From Lampris incognitus (Eukaryota > Chordata > Actinopteri > Lampriformes > Lampridae): 64,000 nt of DNA. The position numbers were made by a program, and so were the translations under genes. Shown piece after piece: positions 12,839 through 23,353 of this stretch. Under the pieces are notes generated by a model. The model did no database searches and was not told where the DNA came from. It saw only the letters and a program-made list of their open reading frames with translations. Numbering within the stretch: position 1 is the first letter of the stretch; each line of letters starts with the position of its first letter. The stretch covers positions 26,887,163 to 26,951,162 of the forward strand of contig NC_079230.1 in assembly GCF_029633865.1 (NCBI RefSeq), written 5' to 3'.

Positions 12839-13269
12839 TCAGTAAATGCATCCAGATGAACCGATTCAACCTTCTTTGATCCTCCTCCCATGATTTCAAG
12901 TATTTCATCAAAAACTTCCAATGCCAGGATCATCAAGTGGTCCTTAGCCAGTGACCCTGTCAAAGTGGCAGTCTGATTACAGCTGCATCAAAGCACCAGT
13001 AAGTCTGCACATAGAGAATGTATATGTGGAGGTACCGGCCATATCATTCCAAGTTTTTAAACAGCTTCCTTGATAACTGTCCTCACCCTTCGTTTGGTTG
13101 AATATGTGCAAATATTCAACCACATATACTGGTGTTGTGATTAATCTGACTAGGAAACCAGCACAGGCCTTCTCTTGGCCGTTGTGACTCACAAATATTA
13201 CTCAAGCTCAGCTTCATTTAAAGTAATTTTATTTTTTAATGTTTAAAGTAATTCCAGATTAACATTTAG

Positions 13270-13602
13270 TGCTGACAGACTGTGAACTGTAGTGACAGGC
13301 ATGGGTGCAAGTCCATGAATACTGGGGTGGCATCCAGTGCTTTACCTGTGCCCCCGTCCATAGGGTTAGTGGTTGTGTCAAGACGGGCAACCGATGCAAA
13401 TTTTACCAAATTAGTATGCGGATTGACAAGACCATACCAGATCAGCCGAGGTTCCATACCAGATCGGTCAACGCCCGGGTTAACAATGGCCGCCATTGGT
13501 GCTGTGCTGTGCCCTCCCATGTACCGATGGAAACTGTAAAATCCACTGTGGCGACCCCTGAGAAACAGGGAATAAACCCAAAGAAGAAGAAGAAGAAGAC
13601 TG
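13270..13602 (+). repeat. retroposon tail with (AAG)n end
   Basis: About 330 bp ending CCACTGTGGCGACCCCTGAG and then an AAG tandem tail (13578-13602). This end is typical of a fish retroposon family, but I cannot assign it to a named LINE or SINE. The overlapping open frames are not host genes. Confidence 0.5.
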
Positions 13603-14087
13603 TGAACTGAATGTGCCATATAGCCCACATTGGTTGATTATTTTAAACATATATTTGCTCCACTTATTGGTCTGTTAACATCGACGATGCACTGTCTGTG
13701 TTGAAAGGGTGTTCCTCTGCTTTTCTGGTCTTGGCACTGAGATATTGGGACTTTCTGACATGCCCATGTGAACCAGTGTAAATTCATGAGATCATTCTCC
13801 TTGGTTATTTCTGGCCACGTAGTTAACCGTTTCATCACATGCTCTCGTCATGCGTCATCGGAACCCTTTTGTAGTAAGTATATAAATAGCGTCTTCAACG
13901 TCTTTTGTGGCTTTCATTAGTTTTTAGTTTTGACCACTTCACATTTGTTTTTTTAGTTATCAATTATATAAGATCATTGACATTATTATAATTATCAAGA
14001 TCATTAAGATAATTATCCCAATTGTCATTATGTAAATTGATAATCACACAAATATACACTCTCAGTACCTATAACATATCTATCTAT

Positions 14088-14260
14088 CCTGGGCGAGGGA
14101 TCCCTCCTCTGATACTCCTGAATTTTCTCTTATTTTTTTTTCTTTTACTGAAAACCTTTTTTCCTAAATGAATTGAGGGTCTAAGGACAGAATGTGTTAA
14201 CGTGTTACCCAGACTGCAATTGTGACTTTGGAGTACACAAATAAACTTGACTTGATGTAA
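14088..14260 (+). repeat. L2 3' UTR fragment
   Basis: It contains GAGGGTCTAAGGACAGAATG and ends ACAAATAAACTTGACTTGAT, matching the tail of the L2 copy ending at 11022. Confidence 0.75.
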
Positions 14261-14549
14261 TGGTTATTATTATTATTATCATTATTGACACACACATGCA
14301 CTCCACATGCACAGACAACATCCATTCTCAGAATAGACTGAACAGCCAGGTAAGGTAAAATCTTATTTACCCTAAAATCACAATTCAGTCCCTTAACAAT
14401 CACATTTTTCAACAGATAACAGAATAGGTGCAGAGTAAGCAATAACAGATTTACAATGAGCTCTAAATGAACTACTTAATGAGTACATAATTTATAGAGA
14501 AAAAACGCTGAAAATATATAACGACTTCATTATTCATAGCGAAATGAGC

Positions 14550-14998
14550 TAATTACGTCACGTTGAAGGACAAAATCAGCCACAAGATGGCGGATGGTAC
14601 ATGCAGAAATCCCCATTAGAAACATGAGTCACCCACCCTCCTTTGTTCTACAAGTCAAACGCTGTCTTATGATGACGAAACTCTAATTTACTCACCGCAA
14701 CAATGTTGCCAATAAAAAAGCCAGCCGGTCACAGGTTGAGAGTTAGCATCTCGTTAGCAATAGCTTCCTCGGCAGTAGATTGCCACTTTAAAATTCAAAG
14801 AGTGCTATGAAAAAACAGCATTTAGCTCGGGGGGGGGGTCGGTGGCTTTCCCTGTGTCGCTAACAAAGTTTATTTGAGGTGGTTTTGTTTTTACAATCGG
14901 AACAATACGTGTGAAACTGAAGGATCGGGTTCGGGAAAGACAGCCATCCGCCATCTTGCGTCTACAGTTTGTAACTACAAAATGACGTCATTAATAAG
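14550..14998. repeat. candidate MITE with about 55-bp imperfect inverted ends
   Basis: The left end (TAATTACGTCACGTTGAAGG, then CAAGATGGCGGATGG) and the right end read on the minus strand (TAATGACGTCATTTTGTAG, then CAAGATGGCGGATGG) align over about 55 bp at roughly two-thirds identity. Both arms hold a YY1-like AAGATGGCGG motif. No coding capacity is seen and the superfamily is unknown. Confidence 0.45.
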
Positions 14999-15059
14999 GC
15001 TAAGTATCTCGCTTCCATCCCATCCTCTGATTTGAGTCCAACTGAAAGTGATTGTTATT

Positions 15060-15195
15060 GTAAACTAGTAATAAGAGACATTAGCCCCTAGCCAACAGGT
15101 CTGACCCTTTAGCCGAGCGGTTAGTGATGTCGCCTTGCGGTGAAGTACACCCCGTATCGAATCCCGCACCGGGCAAGAAAATAACCGGTTACATT
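15060..15195 (+). repeat. compact tRNA-like SINE, family C, copy 1
   Basis: About 135 bp. A leader (AGTAATAAGAGACATTAGCC) is followed by an A box in TTTAGCCGAGCGGTTAGTG, a B box in ATCGAATCCCGCACCGGGC, and the end AAGAAAATAACCGGTTAC. Copies at 55422 and 56788 share the same ends. It is not a functional tRNA gene: the acceptor stem does not close. Confidence 0.7.
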
Positions 15196-15234
15196 ATGTT
15201 AGCTAAAAACATTATATATTATATTGTAGCGTTC

Positions 15235-15448
15235 ACCGCTATTAAAAAACAACACATAAAACGCACACTTTGAAACTTACAACTGAGCGTCGCTTTCATG
15301 GCCACAGCCATGCCGTACACACCACCATTAAGCCCGATTCACAGGTCGTCTCTCTCTCCCTAGTCCCGACCCACTAACCCTTGACCCGGCAACAGTGTAC
15401 CACCTCCCGGTACTTCAAAACGCCTGCCCCTACTATATAAAACTAACA
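15235..15448 (-). repeat. candidate LTR of the Gypsy fossil
   Basis: On the minus strand the segment begins TGTTAGTTTTATATAG and ends AACGCTACA, the TG...CA form of an LTR. A purine-rich stretch (about 15455-15480) lies just inside and could be a polypurine tract. The boundaries are inferred because no second copy is present. Confidence 0.4.
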
Positions 15449-17261
15449 CGTATACTCCCCCCCTCCCCCACCCCCAAGTGAACCTGAACATGCTACACAA
15501 GCCCCGCTTATTAAAGTCCTCGACCCGAGGATAAAGACTCTAAACCTCAGAGCAGTTCTCCCGTAGGCGTTCGTTTCCCGGTCGATCCTCCCCAGGCTCT
15601 GGTCGGGATTACCCTACCCCCCAAGGAGGTGAGCTGGGCACTAGGGCAGCAGATTGAGTCACACTTATTACATTATCAGGGCTGGCTGCTACAACCCCCC
15701 CCCCTTCCCCAGGTGGCACAGCAGGCAACACAGGTGCCCCCCCCACTCCTCCAGTTGTCTGAGGTGTTGCAGAGCTCCTGCATGGTGCCAGCAGGTCACG
15801 GACTCACGGTGTAATGCCACTTTGCAGCTCTGTAGAGGCAACAGTACCCAATAGACAACCACGTCTAGCTGCTCCAAGACCAAGCAAGACCCCGCCCCGT
15901 GGCTGTGCAGTTTAGAGCTATTGCCTTTCTTCCGGGTTGGGGTGTAGACCCAAACTAGCTCCCCGGCTGCAAAGTGTTGCCCCCTGGCGTGGAGGTCATA
16001 CTTCCTTTTCTGCCGCAGCCCCGCGCACTGTAATTGCCTCCAGGCGTATGCACGTGCGGTGTCCAAATGGTCCTGAAGCTGCCTGGTGTAGCTCGGAACT
16101 GCAGGGGCAGATGGTACATCCAGGGCCCATCCAAAGGTCAGCACTGCAGGGGCCCTCATTTCCCTGCCCAACATGAGGAGGGCCAGTGTGCAAAGTGGAG
16201 TCCTGCACTGCAGACTGGCACACCATGAGGACCAGGGGTAAGTGCATATCCCAGTTGAGCTGATGGGTAAATGTTAAGATAGATAACTGTTCAGCTAGGG
16301 TGTGTTTGAACCTCTCCAGTAACCTGTCATTCTAGGGGTGGAGGGGTGTTGTGCGAGTCTTAGTGATTCCCAGCCGCTCACACATGGTGGAGAAAACCCT
16401 GTATTCAAAATTTCTCCCCTGGTCACTATGGATGGACTCTGGGACCCTCAGCCTGCTAAACATTCCTTCAACCAGGGCATTAATGACGGTCTTGGCCTCC
16501 TGGTCTGCCAGTGCATAGGCCATTTAGTGAAGTAGTCCACAGCAGTGAGCATGAAGCGGTTCCCCCGTGCTGTGCGTGGGAATGGCCTCACAATGTCAAC
16601 AACCACCCGTTGCATCGGCTCTCCCACTGGAAACTGCTGTAGCTCAGCCCTTGACTGGCCCTGTGTCCTTTTGCAAGCCATGCAGAGGTCTCAGTGCCTG
16701 CAAAAATCCTCAACGCCCCTCCTCAGACATCCCCAGTATAGGCTTGATGCAGCCGGCGGAGCATCTTTGTCACACCAAAGTGACCTGAGCTTGCAGAGCC
16801 ATGCATGGTTTTGAGAACTGCCTCCTGCATCCCCCTGGGCACCACCACTTACCACCTCTTTTCTCCAGTTTCTGGTTCCATCCAGGCTCATTGGAGGACT
16901 CCATCTAGCAGCAGCAGAGTCTTTCACTTGGCCTACAGCCCTTTTGTCCACGGGGAGAGAGCTGCCACCTCTTCCCATGGCGGTCTTGCTGTACACCCGC
17001 CCACACCATCACAGGCTGCAGGTTCCGGTCCTGTCTCTGCTCTGTGCACCAGTACATAGCATCCACCATCTGCAGCTCCCTACTCGCCAGTATGGCCGCC
17101 CCTCACTCTTCTCTGTCCTGCCCATACACCCCCAGAACCAGCTCATGTTCCCTGGCTTCTCTGCCGTCACAATACCGGCAGCCCTCTGAGTTGCATGGCC
17201 GACGAGACAGCGCATCTGTGCTGTCGTGCCGTTTTCCCGTACGGTGGGTTATGGTGAACTC

Positions 17262-17676
17262 GTTTGATCCCAGCCTTTCCTTTGATAAGCATATTAAAGA
17301 AATCACCAAAAACGGCCTCTTTTCACTTATGTAACATAACCAAAATTCGGTCTTTCCTGTCCATGGCTGACACAGAGACTCTAATACATGCATTTGTCTC
17401 ATCCAGACTTGATTACTATAATGTTCTGTTTTCAGGTCTGCCACATGCTAGTACTAAAAGTCTTCAGATGGTTCAAAATGCTGCAGCTAGACTCCTAACT
17501 AAAACTAGAAAAACTGACCATACTAAAGGGTCTGTTAGAGGGTTTTTTTTAGGGAGTTGTTACTTATCCGATGCAAGGGTCTAAGGACAGGATGTTGTGT
17601 TGCTTTAAAGCATCCTGGGGCAAATTTGTAATTTGTGTTTATAGGCTATACAAACAAAACTGACTTGACTTGACAC
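17262..17676 (+). repeat. L2 LINE fragment inside the Gypsy fossil
   Basis: It encodes the same FDPSLSFDKHI, SSRLDY and LQMVQNAAARLLTKTR blocks as the L2 copy at 9565, then jumps to the 3' UTR (GGGTCTAAGGACAGGATG) and tail TGACTTGACTTGAC. It is internally shortened and not functional. Confidence 0.8.
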
Positions 17677-18407
17677 TGCAACTCCTCCAACCAACGAGCC
17701 AACTGCCCCTCTGGCTCCTTGAATGTCATCAGCCACTGCAAAGAGGCATGATCAGTGCATATGGTCAAAGACAGGCCACACAGGTAATACTTAAAGTGCC
17801 ATATGACAAAGACTACTGTCAGCAGCTCCCTGCGAGTGACACAATACTGCCGTTCAACTTTGCTCAGTGCTTTGCTGTAATAGGCCACAACTTTCTCTCG
17901 GTCTGGTCACACCTGTGACTGGACCACGCCTACCTCCTCCCCACTTGCATCTGTGTCCAGGACAAAGGACAAATGGAGGTCAGGGGGCGCCTAAGGGGCC
18001 TGGAGTAACAGGAGCAGCAGCAGACGTTGAGCCCCCCCCCCCGCCCGTGTCTTTTCTGGGACACCCCAGCTGCGTCAGCTCCCTAGGATGCGGGGTCTGC
18101 ACAGAAATTAGCTGGGACTCAGGCTGGGACTGGGCATCCGCATATGGCCCGCGTGCCCACTTCTCCCACACAGCATCTGTGGGGTCCTGCTGTCAGCTCT
18201 CCCATGCACTGAGAGTCCTCATACTCACAACATGACCCCTGCCAAAACTAAACGTGGCCTTCCCCAGGTCCAGCTGACAGCCGTGATCCCTCAAAAAGTC
18301 CAGGCCCAGACTGCATGTGACCTGCACCTCTGCTGCCCAAACTAGATTTCTCATGCTCCTCCCCCCAACCGTCAACATCAGCTGTCCACTCCCCTTTACT
18401 GGTGCTA

Positions 18408-18553
18408 GGAGCTTTACAGCAAAACAACATCCTGTCCTTAGACCCTCGCATCGGACAAGGAACAACTCCCTAAAAAAAACCTTTTAACAAGGAGAAAAAT
18501 AGGAAGAACCCTTAGGGAGAGCAACAGAGGAGAGTTCACTCTCTCCCAATACG
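18408..18553 (-). repeat. L2 3' UTR fragment, reverse orientation
   Basis: The minus strand reads GGGTCTAAGGACAGGATG and GCTGTAAAGC-like flanks, matching the L2 3' UTR at 10920 and 17575. It interrupts the protease region of the Gypsy fossil. Confidence 0.7.
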
Positions 18554-19227
18554 AACAACGTGCAATGCTACGTCCTCTCGCTGCGTTCCCACTGGCACCA
18601 CCTCCAGCCGGACCACTGTGACTGTCGACCCCGTGTCCACTAAGGCAGTACATGAAACACCCTCAATGCAAAAGAGGAATGTGGCAAAAGTCTGAAATAG
18701 AAGTCCCTCCCATCACGACAACTTCTTGCCCCTCATCCCTGCTGTTATGTCAGGCCCGGCTGACATGTGTGGGTGGTGTATGGGACATTGGTGTGGGGGT
18801 GCGCAGAGTCCCGCCTACTGCGACGCCGCTGCGACGACGCGGTGTCACAGGCATCTCCTCTGGGATGGATCCCCAGACGGCATCAGAGCACACTCTACCA
18901 GAGGAATTTCATCTTCCACGGCTTTGCACGGAGGAATGAGAGTGGATGGCATTTGCACTGTGGCTTCTTGGTCTTCCCCTGTTCTTTCGTTCGTTTTTAT
19001 TTGCGGGATGTCTCCCGTTTTTCTGTGAATCACTCTGTTCCGACTGTTCTGTCAGTGGTTGGTATCGGGGATTCGGTTGTGTGCTGACAGATGTCTTTTT
19101 CCTCTGCTCTGCTCCTCACTGGAGCGTGGATCGGGAAATGCGCATGCGCAGGACGCCAGACCGACGTGGACCCTCAATAGTATGGATGGAACCGCGTGCG
19201 CGAGCGCACAACTGGTAGAAGTCTGCA

Positions 19228-19474
19228 GCTGGGGCGCCCGGGTAGCATAGCGGTCTATTCCGTTACCTACCGGCTCGCCGGTTCGAATCCCCGTGATACC
19301 TCGGCGTCTGTGGATATGTGTCTTGGTCGCTGTACTAGCACCTCCTCTGGTCGGTTGGGGCACCTGTTCAGGGGGAGGGGGAACTGGGGGGAATAGCGTG
19401 ATCCTCCCACGTGCTACGCCCCCCTGGCGAAACTTCTCACTGTCAGGTGAAAAGAGGCGGCTGGCGACGCCACA
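19228..19474 (+). repeat. SINE family A, 5' part (split copy)
   Basis: It starts GGGGCGCCCGGGTAGCATAG with a B box in GGTTCGAATCCCCGTG, and breaks at the target duplication CCACA (19470-19474). The 3' part resumes at 21160. It was split by an LTR element. Confidence 0.9.
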
Positions 19475-21159
19475 TGTTTCAGCTCAACGCTTTTATTGAA
19501 AATCCCAGAACATACATATATATATATATATATACAGGATATGTCGTCATAGCAACCTGGTTAACACACTCAACATGCCTGTAACATCTCCTTTCCTTTA
19601 GCTCTGGAACATAAATGTAATCAAATGCTCAATGTAGCAATTCCCTCCAACTTCTCCAAGGTGCATGTAAACACCCCACCAATTGTATTGCATTTCACGC
19701 TCATAATAGGCAAGGCAATTCTGTGAATAAACTTTGAACTTACGCATGCTTCTAGCCTGACATACTATAGCAAAGTGATTTGAAACGCCGCATGCTCGGC
19801 ATGTCTTACCATAGGCTGGGCATTGCTCTCTGCCCACGCTTGTGACTGTTTCCACAATATTTACAGGTCCAGTGTGGGTCTCTCCCCACCATTTTGCCTT
19901 GAGTTTTGTCCACGGCATTCACCCTGTCTGTGTGCACTTTTGGGCCCTCCATAAGTTTCATGCGTTTCTCCGTCAGTTCCGCAAGCCGACAGATTTCAAC
20001 CGCTGCAGTCGGCGTCAGGTCTCGTTCGCGCAGCAAGCGCCCCCTGGCGTCCTCACTTGCAACACCTGGCACGAGCCTGTCTCGAATCAGCTCGTCCTTC
20101 ACAGAGCCCTAGAAAGAGAGAGCTACGTCAACGAGGGGTCAGAACGCGACAGGGTCACGTGGTTGGTGTAGCCGCCGAATAGTTCCAAACGAAGCTTGGC
20201 GGGTCATTTAAATGAACTGCTTAGCCGCGATTTCTGGTAACTACTAACCAATATTTTCAGATTTTTACATTTATATATAGATATAGATATAGCCAACGTG
20301 ACACATATTCTATGCGCATGTGTAGGAACATTAAAACTAACATTTTGTTTGAAATTGACGAGCTGTCACGCTTTAAATTACATCGTTAATTTGATTCAAA
20401 CGTGCTAGTAAAATGGTCATCATTAAAATGTCAACTGTAGCTTCTTACCTGTAAATTAACCTTTGATCAATGCGAGAAACAGACCTTCGCCATAGAAATC
20501 CTATTGCCCCGGGTCGCGCTGTTTGGAACTATCCGGGGCTCCCATGATCCGCCATTGCTGTTAAATAATTGGCCCATTGACGTCTACGGAGTTGACGTAA
20601 CTCTCTCTTTCTAGGGCTCTGGTCCTTCAGCCCTCTGAACTCGCATGACGCTGCTCTTTCCCTCAGCCTGGTTAGAAAACTGTCTATTGCTTCACCCGTT
20701 TCTTGTTTGCAACACCCGAACGCGTACCTCTCGTAGATGATATTTTCCGCCGGCTCGCAGTAATCCCCCGAAGCACCCCAGATAGCAGCTGGGCCTTGGG
20801 ATCCTCGGTCAACGTCAGGTGTGCGCGTAAATATGACGTCACTCGTTACCCATGAGCCGTCTCAGCGAGGCTGCCTGCACTTCACTCGGCTTCTCGCGTA
20901 GACCCGTTGCTAGCAAAAAAAAATCCTCGAATTCTGCTCGAAAAACTTCCCAATTTTTTTGCTAAATCCCCGGACATTTGCATGCCCTCGGGTGCATCGG
21001 AATGCTATTACTCGCCATGGCGTGGATTTATTGGTTTATTTGGTAGCTAAAGCTCAACGTTTTTTTTTTATTGAAAATCCCAGAACACCCCACATACCGG
21101 ACATATACCGGATATATTGTCATGGCAACCTGGTTAACACACTCAACATGCCTGTAACG
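19475..21159 (-). mobile_element. short LTR retrotransposon (Gypsy-type gag), inserted in a SINE
   Basis: About 110-bp direct repeats at 19475-19586 and about 21041-21159 share AGCTCAACG, TTATTGAAAATCCCAGAACA and CCTGGTTAACACACTCAACA. On the minus strand the LTR reads TGTTACAGGC...GAAACA and contains AATAAA. A polypurine tract AAAGGAAAGGAGA abuts the left LTR. The target duplication CCACA flanks the element (19470-19474, 21160-21164). The interior holds only gag-like sequence on the minus strand, including a CCHC zinc knuckle (CRACGVSNHFAIVC). It has no pol, is broken (a few breaks), and is probably non-autonomous. A hAT-type MITE sits inside it. Confidence 0.85.
20102..20621. mobile_element. 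hAT-type MITE, 520 bp
   Basis: The inverted ends match for about 30 bases: left CAGAGCCCTAGAAAGAGAGA, and the right end read inward is the same. An exact 8-bp target duplication GTCCTTCA flanks it (20094-20101, 20622-20629). An 8-bp duplication with CAG-starting ends is the hAT signature. There is no transposase, so a related autonomous hAT must have moved it. It lies in the gag region of the LTR element. Confidence 0.92.
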
Positions 21160-21250
21160 CCACATGTGTCGGAGGAGACATGTGGTACTCTGCGACCCTC
21201 TCCGGATCGGCAGAGGGGATGGAGTAGCGACCGGGACGGGGGGGGGGGGT
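21160..21250 (+). repeat. SINE family A, 3' part (split copy)
   Basis: It resumes with CCACATGTGTCGGAGGAG after the LTR insertion and runs through GGATCGGCAGAGGGGATGGA to a G-rich end. Confidence 0.85.
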
Positions 21251-21479
21251 CTGCGCGGATTGCGGGAAATAGTCTTTATTTGTTCTCCAGCCCTGGAGAA
21301 TAGTAGAGGTTCTGCTGTGCTGCGTCATTGGGGCGCATTTGGGGTTCCGCGATGCGTCATTATGAACACGTGGTGAACGTCGTGAATTCACGACGCCTTA
21401 AATTCAACCGGCACTTGAACATGAAACACATTTTTTGTTGTTGATTATCGTTTATATTATATAGCGTGTGGCACAGAAT

Positions 21480-22830
21480 CTTATGTCAGTTAAACTCATG
21501 ATGATTACATGATCATAGTCACTGAGCCGGCAAATACATTTATACATGAGCTTTCTTAGAAGAGCCTGAAAGGTGCTGACTCCTGCAGCCACGAACATCT
21601 CACTTGCACTACACACCATCTAGGTCTGTTTAGTAGTATTCTCATAGCATCATTATAAGCCACTCGGAGCCTCTGTAAGCTTGTTTTTTTTTTTGTAGTT
21701 TGACCACAGGTGTACAGTATAAAGTGGTGTACGCAATATGTAGTTTGACCACAGGGGTGCAGTATAGAGTGGTGTACAATATGTAGTTTGACCACAGGTG
21801 TGCAGTTTAAAGTGGTGTACAATATGTAGCTTGACCACAGGTGTGCAGTATAAAGTGGTGTACAATATGTAGTTTGACCACATGGGGCAGTATAGAGTGG
21901 TGTACAATATGCTCTGAACAGACATCTTCACACTAACTGAACACATACCAAACTTGTGTGACAGTGTTTCCTTGTGCATACATCACGCAGCATTGCCTAT
22001 AAATATCATCATAATCTGTCATTTGTTCAGTAATATAATGTCCAAGATATTTCACCTTGTTACACACCTCAAGATTATTATCAGACAATTTAAAATCAGC
22101 AAATTTTAGACCTCTTTGGTTCTGCAGATCATGACAACACTCTTACTAGCATTGTATTTGATATCATGCTCCACACCATATACACAACATATATCTTGGA
22201 GCTGCTGGAGACTAGCGCTACATCGACTAAGGATGACAAGGTCATCCGTATACATAACTTGGTTCACCAAGGTATTACCCATCATGCACCCAGTGTTACA
22301 GGCTTCCAGCTGCTTGGACAAATCATCAATATATAAATTGTAGAGAACTTGAGACAGAGTTCCCCCTTGTCTGACACCACTGCTAACCCCAAATGGGGCT
22401 GAAACGATATTACCCCATTTCACTTGCATAGTCTGGTGGGCATACCAATAAGCCAGGATTCTCACAATGTATTTAGGCACCCCCTCTTTGACTCAATTTA
22501 ACAAGCAACCTTCTACGATTAACACCGTCAAAAGCTTTAGTAGCGTCAATAAAACACATAAGAACCGACGAGTTTCGGCCTCTGTATTTGTTAATAATTT
22601 CCTTTAAGGCATATATACACAAGTCAGTGCCATGTTTGGCTTTAAAACCAGACTGGTTATCTGTGGAGTCGGTGAACTCATGCCCTCTATCCAGCAGGAT
22701 TCTTTCTAGGACTTCTGACAGTATGCTGGCTGGAGCTCAGGGCCTGTAGCTATCTAGGCTGCATACTTTACCCGCTTTGTCCTTCATGACTGGCACTAAC
22801 AGCACAGACAACAGTGAGCCTGGTAACAAG
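21480..22830 (-). mobile_element. non-LTR LINE reverse transcriptase fragment
   Basis: The minus-strand translation shows RT blocks in order: a SGFKAKHGTDLCIYALKEII-like block, a CFIDATKAFD-like block with catalytic Asp, VRQGGTLSQVLYNLYIDDLS, and a YTDDLVILS box (YADD variant with the catalytic DD intact). It continues to an AYNDAMRILLNRPRW C-terminal block near 21620. Stops and frameshifts separate the blocks, so it is dead. The clade is not assigned. Confidence 0.8.
21700..21916. repeat. 43-bp tandem repeat, five copies
   Basis: The unit begins GTAGTTTGACCACAGGTGTG and ends GTGGTGTACAATAT, repeated five times with a few changes. It lies inside LINE coding sequence, where one unit encodes a YTAHLWSNY-like peptide on the minus strand. 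Because 43 is not a multiple of three, each added copy shifts the frame. Confidence 0.93.
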
Positions 22831-23180
22831 CCACGGCCCATAAAGCCAGTAAAACAAACAATTTTACATTTAAATATCCATTATTACAAGCTTCAGACTA
22901 TGCACAATTCATTAGTGCAATTAATTAGTCAACTTTTTGACCGATATATATATACATATATGATAAAAAGAAAAATATCTGTTATTAACAAACTTTTGGC
23001 TAGATAGATGGATGATGGGTGGATGGACGGGCGGATGGATGGATGGGTTGACATGGAGCTTTTTTTGGGGGGGGGGGTGTACCGGTTGATTTCCGTTCTC
23101 GCCACCTTTCTTACTGGGGGCGCTATTGGACCATGTTAACCACCGAACGAGGTTCGCGATGACGATGTAAAGGCAGTTCT
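22831..23180. other. gene-free stretch upstream of sat2
   Basis: No gene. It holds a GGAT-rich run (about 23005-23047) and a G-run, and lies directly upstream of the putative sat2 promoter. Confidence 0.4.
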
Positions 23181-23194
23181 CCCTCCTCTTCCTC

Positions 23195-23290
23195 CTCCGG
23201 CAGCATTGGCTGTAGTCATATACACACTGCGCGGTCTGCAGCGGAAGCTGGAGGACATTCCCGGCACCGAGTCCGTCTCCTTTACACGCC
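23195..23290 (+). promoter_or_regulatory. sat2: putative sat2 core promoter and 5' UTR
   Basis: An inverted CCAAT box (GCATTGGCTG) lies about 85 bp before the start codon, followed by a weak TATA-like CATATACACA and then a CpG-rich leader. The transcription start is unmapped. No polyamine-response element was recognised. Confidence 0.3.
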
Positions 23291-23353
23291 ATGGACTTCT
23301 CTATCCGCGCTGCCAGCCTGGAAGACTGCAAAGACATCGCACGGATGATTCTG
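23291..23353 (+). CDS. sat2: sat2 exon 1 (coding part)
   Basis: Encodes residues 1-21, [20 protein letters not shown] plus L. It ends in phase 0 at donor GTGAGC. The following intron is only 291 bp. Confidence 0.93.

Larger units (their letters stand above)
15235..18680 (-). mobile_element. Ty3/Gypsy LTR retrotransposon fossil
   Basis: A minus-strand pol relic. Going leftward, it shows an aspartic protease region (about 18555-18680 and 18195-18405), an RNase H region (17646-17888), an integrase zinc-binding and core region (about 16332-16996) and an integrase C-terminal region (15689-16174). A candidate LTR lies at 15235-15448. It is clearly broken, with well over five breaks, and carries L2 fragments at about 17262-17676 and 18408-18553. 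No partner LTR was found at the right end, so age cannot be taken from LTR divergence. The decay suggests an old copy. Confidence 0.8.
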